From a bacterium (GTDB lineage Bacteria; Pseudomonadota; Gammaproteobacteria; Pseudomonadales; Moraxellaceae), in the NCBI GenBank assembly GCA_029945725.1, contig JAQSDB010000008.1, forward strand, positions 124,001 through 188,000: a DNA stretch of 64,000 nt, in the 5' to 3' direction. The position numbers and the translations under genes are program-made. The notes beneath the pieces were generated by a model. That model was not told where the DNA came from. It searched no databases and saw nothing but the letters and a program-made list of their open reading frames with translations. Shown here in pieces: positions 11,451 to 20,571 of this stretch. Position 1 is the first letter of the stretch. Each line of letters begins with the position of its first letter.

Positions 11451-11729
11451 AACGGTTCCCTCCAGAAAATGCGGCATCGCTGATGCCTGGCGGCTGATCC
11501 TTGGCACTGCCCGGAAAACCACCAGGGCCGGTTCCGTGACAAAATACCTACGGATGATATGGAGAGTCGCTACAAAAGCCCAGCCGCCTGATGACAAGAC
11601 GAAGGGTCCGGAAATTGGGACGATAGTCATGATAGTGCGCCTGCCACCACGCCTGCCGGTGCGATATAGTCACCCGGGTTCGCTGCCACGACGTGACAAG
11701 GCGTCCGGCATTACCAGGAGACACCCTTT

Positions 11730-12455
11730 ATGGACCGCGACGATCCGCTAGAAACCCGCCGCCACTTTTTGCGCATGCTCATGGCCACCAGCGGGGTTGC
11801 CGTGACCGGCAGCCTGCTCGCGCCTCTCGTTCATGCTTTCGGCAAGGTGCCGCGGCAACTCCCGCCGGGTCAGTCGGTTTACGACCTGCGCGGCAAGGTG
11901 CTGGTCGATGGCAAGCCGGCCAACCCGGGCACGCGCATCAAGACTGATTCGCTGATCGAAACCACCAGCAACAGCTATGTGATTTTTGCGGTCGGCCAGG
12001 ATGCGCACATCCTGCGCGAAAACAGCCGCATGCAACTGGCCGGCAAGGATGACTTGGCCGATGCCATGCGCCTGTTCACCGGCAAGGTATTGTCCGTCTT
12101 CGGTCACCGCAGTGGCGGCCAGAAGCTCGCCATCCATACCACCACCGCCACCATCGGTATCCGTGGCACCGGCGTCTACACCGAGTCGCACGCTGACAGC
12201 AGCTATGTCTGCACCTGTTACGGCCTTACCCAGATTGCGTCAAAGTCAGACCCCGGCGTCACCGAAGATGTGGTGTCGCATCATCACGATGCGCCGCGCT
12301 ACATCGTCAACAATCCGGAAGGCGGCAAACTCATCCTGCCGGCACCGATGAAAAACCATACCGATGAAGAACTGATGCTGGTGGAGACACTGGTCGGCCG
12401 TACGCCGCCCTTTTCTGCCGCCGGCGGTTACAGCGCGCCACGCCGCGGCTACTGA
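11730..12455 (+). CDS. FecR-domain protein with Tat-like signal
   Basis: RRHFLRMLMATSGVAVTGSLLAPLVHA signal; VYDLRGKVLVDGKPANPGTRIKTDSLIET...IRGTGVYTE FecR-like core. Confidence 0.8.
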   Translation: MDRDDPLETRRHFLRMLMATSGVAVTGSLLAPLVHAFGKVPRQLPPGQSVYDLRGKVLVDGKPANPGTRIKTDSLIETTSNSYVIFAVGQDAHILRENSRMQLAGKDDLADAMRLFTGKVLSVFGHRSGGQKLAIHTTTATIGIRGTGVYTESHADSSYVCTCYGLTQIASKSDPGVTEDVVSHHHDAPRYIVNNPEGGKLILPAPMKNHTDEELMLVETLVGRTPPFSAAGGYSAPRRGY

Positions 12456-12478
12456 AAGCCTTCTTTCAAGGAACAGAC

Positions 12479-14695
12479 ATGCAGGGAATGCTGCGCCGGC
12501 TGCGCTCACAGCCACGGTTTTTTCTCGGACTGCTGATTTTTTTTCTCTTTCTGCTGAATGCCGTATGGCAGCTGGGCGCCCTCGACGGCCTGGAGCGCAA
12601 GGCCTACGACATGCGCGTACGCGCCACCGTGCCCAACACCGTGGACGAACGCATTGTCATTGCCGACATTGATGAAAAAAGCCTGAAGGCACTGGGGCGC
12701 TGGCCCTGGAGCCGTGATGTCATGGCGCGCCTTGTCGACACCCTGTTCAGTCATTATCAAATCCGCGTCGCGGGTTTTGACGTGGTCTTTGCCGAGCCGG
12801 AAAAAAATTCCGGCCTCGCCCTGATGAACGAGCTGGCACGCGGCCCGCTGAAGAATGACGGCGGTTTTCTTGCCGAATACCAGAAACGCAGCAACAGCCT
12901 TGATAACGACGCCCTCTTTGCCAGGGCACTGGCTGGCAGGAACGTGGTCCTTGGCATGGTATTCAGTGCCGGCAATGGCACTGACACGAACACGGCGCCG
13001 GCTCCGTTCGCGACGCTGACGGCCGCCGGCGCCAGCGCCCTGCCTGATCTGCCGCATCCGCGCAGCTACACCGCGAATCTTGATGCCTTCAGCCGGAATG
13101 CGGCCAGCTCCGGCTTCTTCGATAACCCGCAGATTGATGCCGATGGCATTTTCCGGCGCGTGCCGCTGTTCCAGCTCTACCAGAACAGGCTTTATCCCTC
13201 GCTGGCCCTGGCCACGGTGCACATGGCACTGGGCGCACCGCAGGTGCAGCTGCACAAGGGCCGCTCCGGTGACTACGAAGCCTTTGAAGGCATCACGCTC
13301 GGTGATGTTTCCGTGCCCACCGATGCACACTCATCGGTGCTCGTCCCCTGGCGCGGCCGTCATGGCGACAGCTTCAATTATTATTCCATCAGCGACATCC
13401 TCGAGAAAAAAATCCCGCTGGAAACGCTGAAGAACCGCATTGTGCTGGTTGGCACCACGGCCCCCGGCCTGCTCGACTTACGCTCCACGCCGCTGGAAAA
13501 AACCTATCCCGGTGTTGAAGTTCACGCCAACATCATTTCCGGCATTCTTGACGACATGGTGCGGCAGGAGCCGGCCTGGGGCGTGGGCATGGAAATCCTC
13601 ATGCTGCTCGCCGTCACCCTGATCACGCTGCTGCTGACCACGCGCCTGGCGCCACACTGGCAGGTCGTGATCACGCTGCTGCTGGCGGGCGGCATTATCG
13701 GCATCAATTTTCTGGCCTGGAACAGGGGCCTGGTCATGCCCCTGGCCTCGCCGCTGTTGCTGCTGCTGATCCTGTTCACCTACACCATGGCCTTCGGATT
13801 TTTTGTCGAGACACAGGGCAAGCGCGCCATCACGCGCCTGTTCGGACAATACGTGCCGCCCGATCTCGTCGATGAAATGGCGAAGCATCCGGAAGCCATC
13901 TCCCTGGAAGGCGAATCGCGCGAAATGACCGTACTGTTCTCCGACGTGCGTGATTTCACCTCGATCTCCGAAGGCCTTTCGGCCACCGAGCTCTCCGCGC
14001 TCATGAACGTCTACCTCACCGCCATGACGCGCCTGATCCAGAAGCACCGTGGCACCATCGATAAATATATCGGCGATGCCATCATGGCGTTCTGGGGCGC
14101 CCCGCTGCGCGATGCCGATCACACCCGCCTCGCCCTGCTCACCGCCATGGACATGGAAGCCGAGCTGCTTGCCCTGGCGCAGGAATTCCGCGCGCGCGGC
14201 TGGCCCGTGCTCAAAATCGGCATCGGCCTCAATGCCGGCACCATGAACGTCGGCAATATGGGCTCCGAATTCCGCATGGCCTACACCGTCATGGGTGACG
14301 CCGTGAATCTCGGTGCGCGCCTCGAAAGCCTCTCCAAGAATTATGGCGTGACCATTGTGGTCAGTGAATCAGTACGCAGTGCCGTGCCTGACTTTGCTTA
14401 TCGCAGCCTTGATTGCGTACGCGTAAAAGGCAAACAGGAACCGGTACGCATCTACGAACCGCTGGGCCTGCAGGATGCGCTGAGTACCGCCAGCCGCGAA
14501 CAACTCGCGCGCTGGGAAAGCGCCATCAGCGCGTACTGCCAGCAGCACTGGGACGAAGCCGAAAATGCGCTGCGTGCTCTCGTCAACAGTGATGATCACC
14601 CGCTCTACCGCCTGTATCTCGAACGCATTGCGCAATTCCGCGAAACGCCACCACCGGCCGACTGGGATGGCGTTTACACCTACACCAGCAAATAA
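12479..14695 (+). CDS. CHASE2-domain class III adenylate/guanylate cyclase
   Basis: N-terminal CHASE2 (IVIADIDEKSLKALGRWPWSRDVMARL), TM segments, cyclase core VLFSDVRDFTSISE / IGDAIMAFWGAPL / YTVMGDAVNLGARLE. Confidence 0.93.
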   Translation: MQGMLRRLRSQPRFFLGLLIFFLFLLNAVWQLGALDGLERKAYDMRVRATVPNTVDERIVIADIDEKSLKALGRWPWSRDVMARLVDTLFSHYQIRVAGFDVVFAEPEKNSGLALMNELARGPLKNDGGFLAEYQKRSNSLDNDALFARALAGRNVVLGMVFSAGNGTDTNTAPAPFATLTAAGASALPDLPHPRSYTANLDAFSRNAASSGFFDNPQIDADGIFRRVPLFQLYQNRLYPSLALATVHMALGAPQVQLHKGRSGDYEAFEGITLGDVSVPTDAHSSVLVPWRGRHGDSFNYYSISDILEKKIPLETLKNRIVLVGTTAPGLLDLRSTPLEKTYPGVEVHANIISGILDDMVRQEPAWGVGMEILMLLAVTLITLLLTTRLAPHWQVVITLLLAGGIIGINFLAWNRGLVMPLASPLLLLLILFTYTMAFGFFVETQGKRAITRLFGQYVPPDLVDEMAKHPEAISLEGESREMTVLFSDVRDFTSISEGLSATELSALMNVYLTAMTRLIQKHRGTIDKYIGDAIMAFWGAPLRDADHTRLALLTAMDMEAELLALAQEFRARGWPVLKIGIGLNAGTMNVGNMGSEFRMAYTVMGDAVNLGARLESLSKNYGVTIVVSESVRSAVPDFAYRSLDCVRVKGKQEPVRIYEPLGLQDALSTASREQLARWESAISAYCQQHWDEAENALRALVNSDDHPLYRLYLERIAQFRETPPPADWDGVYTYTSK

Positions 14696-14769
14696 AAAAA
14701 CGGCGGCACCTGCCGCCGCCAGATTGATTGTCATATAGTCAGGTCATCACTCCGCAAAGGCAGCTTGCG

Positions 14770-15522
14770 ATGGCACAAACAACCTGGGTTTTTCTGCGCG
14801 GACTGATCCGCCAGCACCGCCACTGGGAAGACTTTCCCGCACGCTTTCAGTCCGCATTCCCGGATGCCCGCATCATTCTGCTTGACCTGCCCGGCAACGG
14901 CGATCTCTACCAGCACGAAAGCCCGGGCAGCATCAGCGGCATGGTCGAGTCGGTGCGCGAACAACTCGATCTCCGCAACGTACAGGGCCCCGTCAATGTG
15001 CTGGCACTCTCGCTGGGTGCCATGACCGCCATTGAGTGGATGGAGCGTTATCCTTTCGATATCGAACGCGCCGTACTGATGAATACTTCCTTGCGCGGCA
15101 TGAGCAGCTTCACCGAGCGCATGCGGCCGGAAAACTATCTCGACATCCTGAAAAGCCTGATCTTCAATTCCAAAGTCGAGCGTGAAAAACTCATCCTCGA
15201 CATCAGCACCAATCTTTATACGCACAAGGCCGAGCTGGCCGAGAAATGGGTGGGCTATGCCAGGGCGCAGCCCACTTCGCGCATGAACGGCCTGCGCCAG
15301 CTATTCGCCGCCGCCACTTACACCGCCCCCGAAGCACGCCCGCACGAACATGTCATGATGCTGCAAAGTCTGGGCGATCACCTGGTCAATCCTGTCTGCT
15401 CCACCCGCATTGCCGAGAGGTGGCGCTGGCCGCTGGTCTCGCACCCCGCCGCCGGCCATGACCTGACGCTGGATGATGGCGACTGGGTCATCCGGCAAAT
15501 CAAGCACTGGCTGCCGCACTGA
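14770..15522 (+). CDS. Alpha/beta hydrolase
   Basis: ILLDLPGNGDL, LALSLGAMTAIEW nucleophile elbow, terminal GHD. Confidence 0.82.
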   Translation: MAQTTWVFLRGLIRQHRHWEDFPARFQSAFPDARIILLDLPGNGDLYQHESPGSISGMVESVREQLDLRNVQGPVNVLALSLGAMTAIEWMERYPFDIERAVLMNTSLRGMSSFTERMRPENYLDILKSLIFNSKVEREKLILDISTNLYTHKAELAEKWVGYARAQPTSRMNGLRQLFAAATYTAPEARPHEHVMMLQSLGDHLVNPVCSTRIAERWRWPLVSHPAAGHDLTLDDGDWVIRQIKHWLPH

Positions 15523-15554
15523 AGCTTCATGCGGCCCGGAAACCGTTCGCCATG

Positions 15555-15587
15555 AAAAAAGGCGCTGTGAATGACAGCGCCTTTTTT
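15555..15587. terminator. Bidirectional intrinsic terminator
   Basis: AAAAAAGGCGCTGT-GAATG-ACAGCGCCTTTTTT between convergent genes. Confidence 0.9.
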
Positions 15588-15610
15588 CGTATTCACCTCA
15601 AGCCGTCGCT

Positions 15611-16216
15611 TCAGGCAAGCCCTTCTGCCTTCAGCGCAGCCTGCACGGCGGGACGCGCCATGATGCGCTCGACATAGCTGGCAAGCACCGGCCATTTACC
15701 GAGATCAATGCCGGTGTAACGGGTCCAGGTCAGGATGACAAAGAGATAACAGTCGGCCACCGTGAACTGCTCTCCCATGAGAAAGGGATTGCTGCCAAGC
15801 TGCTGCTGCACCCAGTCGAAGCGACTGCCAAGACTGGCGCGAATGGCATTCTTTTGCTCTTCCGTCGTCGCTGGCGAAAACAACGGGCCGAATGTTTTAT
15901 GCAGCTCGGAATTGATATAGCCCAGCCACTCCTGCAGGCGGTAACGCTCGAAGCTGCCGTTGGGCGGTGCCAGATGCTTTTCCGGAGCACGGTCGGCAAT
16001 GTACTGCACGATGGCCGGGCCTTCGGTCAGGCGCGCACCGTCAAACAGTTCCAGCACCGGCACATAGCCCTTGGCATTGATGGCGTAAAAATCACTGCCA
16101 TCCTCCGTCTTGTGGGTTTTCGTGCTGACTTTCACCAGCTCCGGATCAATCCCGATCTCGCGCAAGGCGATATGCGGCGAGAGCGAGCAGGCGCCCGGCG
16201 AATAATAAAGTTTCAT
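15611..16216 (-). CDS. Glutathione S-transferase
   Basis: MKLYYSPGACSLSPHIALREIG; AAGGAGACGATC-ATG start. Confidence 0.92.
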   Translation of the reverse strand: MKLYYSPGACSLSPHIALREIGIDPELVKVSTKTHKTEDGSDFYAINAKGYVPVLELFDGARLTEGPAIVQYIADRAPEKHLAPPNGSFERYRLQEWLGYINSELHKTFGPLFSPATTEEQKNAIRASLGSRFDWVQQQLGSNPFLMGEQFTVADCYLFVILTWTRYTGIDLGKWPVLASYVERIMARPAVQAALKAEGLA

Positions 16217-16245
16217 GATCGTCTCCTTGTTGAACTGTTCCGGCC

Positions 16246-17340
16246 TCATGCCAGTGCAGGGTAATCCGTATAGCCTTCGGCACCACCGCCATAGAGTGTA
16301 GCGGCGACCACCGTATTGAGCTCAGCCGCCGTGCGCAGGCGTTCCGGCAAATCGGGATTGGCAATAAAGGCACGGCCGAAAGCGGCGGCATCAATAAAGC
16401 CGTTTCCCAGCAAGGCGTCGGCTTTTTCCACCGTGTAATTGCCGGCACCGATGATGACGCCGGGGAATTTTTCGCGCAGGGCACGACGGAATTCATCCGT
16501 GTGTGCCGGGCCGCCGGCCCAGTCCGGCTCGGACAAATGCAGATAGGCAAGGCCGCGTTTGGCGAAGGCGTCGGCAAGATACAGCGCCATGTCCAGACCC
16601 TCGGCATCGTCGAGACCGTTGAAGATGCCCAGGGGCGAAATGCGGATGCCGACATGGCTGGCATCCCAGGCGCCAATCACGGCATCGAGCACTTCCAGCG
16701 TCAGGCGCGCACGGTTTTCCAGCGAGCCACCGTAATTGTCCGTGCGGTGGTTGCTGACCGCCGACTGGAACTGGTGCAGCAGGTAACCGTGGGCCGCGTG
16801 CAGCTCGACCATGTCAAAACCGGCGTCGCGCGAATTCACGGTAGCGCGGCGGTAATCCTCGATCAGCCCGGGAATTTCATGCAGCTCCAGCGCACGCGGC
16901 GTATCGCAGTCCACGCGTTTCGGCTTGCCGTTTTCATCGCGCACCGTGGTGCGGTTTTCATACGGCAGGGCCGATGCCGACACCGGCAATTGATTGTCCG
17001 GCTGCAGCGAATGATGCGAGACACGTCCAACATGCCAGAGCTGGAGACACATCAGGCCATGGGCTGCATGCACGGCCGCGGTGATTTTCTTCCAGCCGGC
17101 CACCTGCTCCGCGCTGTAGATGCCCGGCGTATCCATGTAACCCTTGCCCTGCGGTGAAATCTGCGTGGCTTCGGTAATGATGAGACCGGCACTGGCACGC
17201 TGCACGTAATAGGTTTGCATCAGGTCATTGGGCACATCACCGGGCGGCGTGGCACGCATGCGGGTCAGTGGCGCCATGATGACGCGGTTGCGCAGGCTCA
17301 GGGAACCGACACTGAGGGGCGTGAAAAGTTTTCCGGACAT
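16246..17340 (-). CDS. Old yellow enzyme family alkene reductase (NemA-like)
   Basis: [60 protein letters not shown]. Confidence 0.93.
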   Translation of the reverse strand: MSGKLFTPLSVGSLSLRNRVIMAPLTRMRATPPGDVPNDLMQTYYVQRASAGLIITEATQISPQGKGYMDTPGIYSAEQVAGWKKITAAVHAAHGLMCLQLWHVGRVSHHSLQPDNQLPVSASALPYENRTTVRDENGKPKRVDCDTPRALELHEIPGLIEDYRRATVNSRDAGFDMVELHAAHGYLLHQFQSAVSNHRTDNYGGSLENRARLTLEVLDAVIGAWDASHVGIRISPLGIFNGLDDAEGLDMALYLADAFAKRGLAYLHLSEPDWAGGPAHTDEFRRALREKFPGVIIGAGNYTVEKADALLGNGFIDAAAFGRAFIANPDLPERLRTAAELNTVVAATLYGGGAEGYTDYPALA

Positions 17341-17405
17341 GGCTCTGTCTCCAGCAGGTGGGTATGAAGACGACGGTGGCATGGCTTATGTTTGAAAGGA
17401 AGTGA

Positions 17406-18443
17406 TCAAACGTTGCGCCCCTCACCTTCTTTCAGCACGCGGAAATCCGCCGCCGCCACTTCCAGTTTTTGCAGGGCAGCGTCCAGATCAATCACTGGCT
17501 GCCCGATGCTTTCATCAGTGAGCTGGAAAGTATTGAAATGGATCGCCAGTGATTCGCGTGCACCCAGATCACGGTGCGCGAGCACGGCGTCTTCGGGATT
17601 CATGTGCACCGGGCCCATGAACCAGCGCGGCTCATAGGCACCAATCGGCAGCAGCGCCAGGCGTGGCTGCCCGAGGCGCCGGGCAATTTCCTTGAAGTGC
17701 GGGCTGTAGCCGGTATCACCGGCAAAAAACAGGCTTCCCGCCGCGGTTTCAACAAAAAGCCCGCCCCACAAGGTCATGTCGCGATCACGTACACCACGGC
17801 CGGAAAAATGCTGGGCCGGGGTGAAATGGATTTTCAGGTCTTTGTGTTCAACCGACTGCCACCAGTCCAGCTCGCTGACGTGCTTGATGCCGTTGGCATG
17901 CAGCAGCGCGCCCACCCCCAGACCGGTGACGATGTGCGGATTGTCGCGCTTCTCCAGATATTTCAGGGTAGCGAGATCAAGATGGTCATAGTGGTTATGG
18001 CTGAGCAGCACGACATGGATCGGGGGCAAATCCTTCAGCGCCACACCGGCGGCGCGCACCCGGCGCGGCCCCAGATTCCTGAACGGGCTGACGCGCTCCG
18101 ACCACACCGGATCGGTAATCAGGTTGTAGGGACCGATCTGCAGCAGCACCGTGGCGTGATTGATAAAGGTCACGCGCCAGTCACGAACCTGGCTGGAGTG
18201 CTGAGCGGCGGGCAGCGGGAAGCTTTCGTTTTCCGCCCAGCCCGGCCAGCGTGAAGGCTTGCGCGTGCGCAGCCAGGTAAACACATCACGCAGGCCGCGG
18301 GCATTCCGGTGCAGATTGAAAAAATGCCGGCCATTGTGGTGATCCGACTCGGAATGACGCGCTGACGGACGCGCCACCAGCACTTCACGTATTTTTTCAT
18401 AACGCAGATGTGATTCATGCTGCCGGGACGGCTTGTCACTCAT
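17406..18443 (-). CDS. MBL-fold metallohydrolase (NAPE-PLD/UlaG-like)
   Basis: LLSHNHYDHLDLATLK, FAGDTGYSPHFKEIARRLG. Confidence 0.88.
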   Translation of the reverse strand: MSDKPSRQHESHLRYEKIREVLVARPSARHSESDHHNGRHFFNLHRNARGLRDVFTWLRTRKPSRWPGWAENESFPLPAAQHSSQVRDWRVTFINHATVLLQIGPYNLITDPVWSERVSPFRNLGPRRVRAAGVALKDLPPIHVVLLSHNHYDHLDLATLKYLEKRDNPHIVTGLGVGALLHANGIKHVSELDWWQSVEHKDLKIHFTPAQHFSGRGVRDRDMTLWGGLFVETAAGSLFFAGDTGYSPHFKEIARRLGQPRLALLPIGAYEPRWFMGPVHMNPEDAVLAHRDLGARESLAIHFNTFQLTDESIGQPVIDLDAALQKLEVAAADFRVLKEGEGRNV

Positions 18444-18999
18444 GGGGCGTTCCTGATCCGGTTTTGCCGCCAGACTTTCCGGCGGCCCTGACTTTATTTA
18501 CGACGGATTTACCCGCGACTTTCTCTACCGCACTTTTCTCTGCCGAGCTTTTCCCGGGGGCGCTTTTTCCGGCAGCGGATTGGCGTGCCGGCGGTTTTTC
18601 ACCGGTCGCTTTCTTCACCGGCCGGCGCGTGCGCAAGGCTGCTGCCAGCGCCAGCCGGCCCCACAGCAGCAACTCGTCTTCTTCATCAAAGATGGCCTCC
18701 GGTGGCCGGAAATAGTTCATGTGCACCGGTTTGCCTTCCTTCTCGTACACCCACTCCTCAAGACCAGCCGCCTCGAACTGCGGACGCGTGAGGGCATCAG
18801 TCTTGAAATAGAGCTGCCCGCCGATCACCAGCGCAAAGAAAAGCTCATCGGCATAAATGCCGTAACCACCAAACATGCGGCGCAGGCGAATGCGGCCGAG
18901 CGGCTGCAGGATGTCCTGCAGGTAATCCGTGTCTTCATCCCTGCCCTGCTTCTGCTTCACGCCACCTGCCCTGCCGTTTTTTTTCAGGAAATTCCGCAT
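18436..18999 (-). CDS. TfoX N-terminal-domain protein with Lys/Ala-rich C-terminal tail
   Basis: LGRIRLRRMFGGYGIYADELFFALV; tail KKATGEKPPARQSAAGKSAPGKSSAEK... Confidence 0.83.
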   Translation of the reverse strand: MRNFLKKNGRAGGVKQKQGRDEDTDYLQDILQPLGRIRLRRMFGGYGIYADELFFALVIGGQLYFKTDALTRPQFEAAGLEEWVYEKEGKPVHMNYFRPPEAIFDEEDELLLWGRLALAAALRTRRPVKKATGEKPPARQSAAGKSAPGKSSAEKSAVEKVAGKSVVNKVRAAGKSGGKTGSGTPHE

Positions 19000-19035
19000 G
19001 CCTGCACAACCTGGCCCTGGCCTGTCCGGCCCGGG

Positions 19036-20133
19036 TTACGGTTTGAGATACAGCACCAGCGCATCATGATCCGAGCTGCGCAAGGCACTTTTGTCGGTGT
19101 CATCCCCGCGCCCGCGCACACCGGCATTGCCACGGCTGACGGCCAGCGCGCGCACGGCCGGCTGCAGGGCCGCACTCACCAGCACATGATCCAGCGCTTC
19201 CGGACGGCAGTCATGCACATAGCTGTAACGCTCGGCCGCCGGCAAACGCCCCCACTGGTCCTGCAGGCCCTCGGCCTGCAGGATGCGCATCACATCCACA
19301 CCGCCCAGCACATCGGGTGACGCCTCGGCGGCAACCTCGGGAGCGAGATAAGCAGAGGCATTGAAATCCCCCAGCACCAGCAGTGCCTCCGGTGCCGGCC
19401 GGGCCAGATACAGCGCCACCCATTCTGCCAGCGCCTCGGCCTGGCGCTGGCGTTTGCGCGCGGTTCTTTTCGCCACCGCCGGATCATCGCTGCCATACAG
19501 TGATTTCAGATGCACATTGACCAGATCCAGCACACGCCCTTCGGGCGTTTGCAGGCGCAACCACAGGGGCGGCCGGTCAAACAGGACCGCCCTGTCCAGT
19601 CGCCGCGTTTTAAGCAGTTGTTCCTGGCTCAGCACCTTCAGGTCAGCCCGCACCAGAAAACCGGTATTGATACCGCCGCGATCATGCCCCTCCAGCAGAA
19701 TGCCCTGATAGGTCTTTCCGCCCTGTGCGGCAATTGCCACGGCCAGATCGTTGAGGGCTTTCATGCCTTCCACTTCCTGCACCGCCAGTACATCGGGACT
19801 GCGCAGCAGCTGCACAATCTGCCGCGAAAGTTTTTGCAGGCGCTGCTGGTATTCCTCCGTCGTCGCTACCGCGCCACGGCCATCGTCGACATCATCAAAC
19901 AGGCGGTGCAGGTTTTGCGTAGCGATGGTGAAGGTACCGGACTCCGCTACCGGCACCGGCCGCACGGCACTGACGCGTACGGCGCACGTTGCGGCAGAGG
20001 CTTGCGCCAGCGTGCTGACCGGCAGGGCGAACAGGCAGCACAGCCAGCACACCCGCAGATAGCCACGGCGCCGGGCAAGGGCTAGGCTGTAGCGATCGGC
20101 ATTTCCATGTAATTCAGTGCAGAGGTTCATCAT
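19036..20133 (-). CDS. Secreted endonuclease/exonuclease/phosphatase family protein
   Basis: TIATQNLHRLFDD, LAVQEVEG, LVLGDFNA, SDHDALVLYL; signal-like N-terminus; start codon overlaps divergent gene. Confidence 0.82.
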   Translation of the reverse strand: MMNLCTELHGNADRYSLALARRRGYLRVCWLCCLFALPVSTLAQASAATCAVRVSAVRPVPVAESGTFTIATQNLHRLFDDVDDGRGAVATTEEYQQRLQKLSRQIVQLLRSPDVLAVQEVEGMKALNDLAVAIAAQGGKTYQGILLEGHDRGGINTGFLVRADLKVLSQEQLLKTRRLDRAVLFDRPPLWLRLQTPEGRVLDLVNVHLKSLYGSDDPAVAKRTARKRQRQAEALAEWVALYLARPAPEALLVLGDFNASAYLAPEVAAEASPDVLGGVDVMRILQAEGLQDQWGRLPAAERYSYVHDCRPEALDHVLVSAALQPAVRALAVSRGNAGVRGRGDDTDKSALRSSDHDALVLYLKP

Positions 20134-20521
20134 GCGCCCTTCCTTGCTGTTTCCCTTGCCTGTCATCACCGGTCTTTTGCTCTCGTGTTGCCTGCTGGCG
20201 GCCTGCAAGACCACACCGCAGCAGCGTGTCGTGATCGACCCCAAGGGGATCGACCAGGTCACCTATGAAAGGGACCTGGCGGAATGTAACACCCTGGCCG
20301 AGAACGCCGGAAAAACCGGCTCCGCCGGCAAGGGCGCCCTTGGCGGTGCCGTTATCGGCGGCGCCATCGGCGGCATTCTGGGTAACCGCACCAGCGCCGC
20401 GCGCCTTGGCGGTGTCGGTGCCGTGGTTGGCGGCGCCAAAGGTGCCGGCAAGGAAGGCAGCAACAAGGACCAGATCCTGAAAAACTGCATGAGCGGCCGT
20501 GGTTACCGTGTCCTGAACTGA
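20132..20521 (+). CDS. Glycine-zipper lipoprotein
   Basis: Lipobox CLLAAC; GALGGAVIGGAIGGILG glycine zipper. Confidence 0.82.
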   Translation: MRPSLLFPLPVITGLLLSCCLLAACKTTPQQRVVIDPKGIDQVTYERDLAECNTLAENAGKTGSAGKGALGGAVIGGAIGGILGNRTSAARLGGVGAVVGGAKGAGKEGSNKDQILKNCMSGRGYRVLN

Positions 20522-20531
20522 ACTTCCTGCA

Positions 20532-20566
20532 CATGAAAAAGCCCGGAAATTCCGGGCTTTTTCATG
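20532..20566. terminator. Near-perfect palindromic bidirectional terminator
   Basis: CATGAAAAAGCCCGGAA-A-TTCCGGGCTTTTTCATG. Confidence 0.9.
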
Positions 20567-20571
20567 CCGGC

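Noticed and set aside
9423-11483. 686-aa plus-strand ORF with periodic repeats
   Set aside because: Antisense shadow of the giant protein's tandem repeats; its periodicity is inherited from the coding strand.
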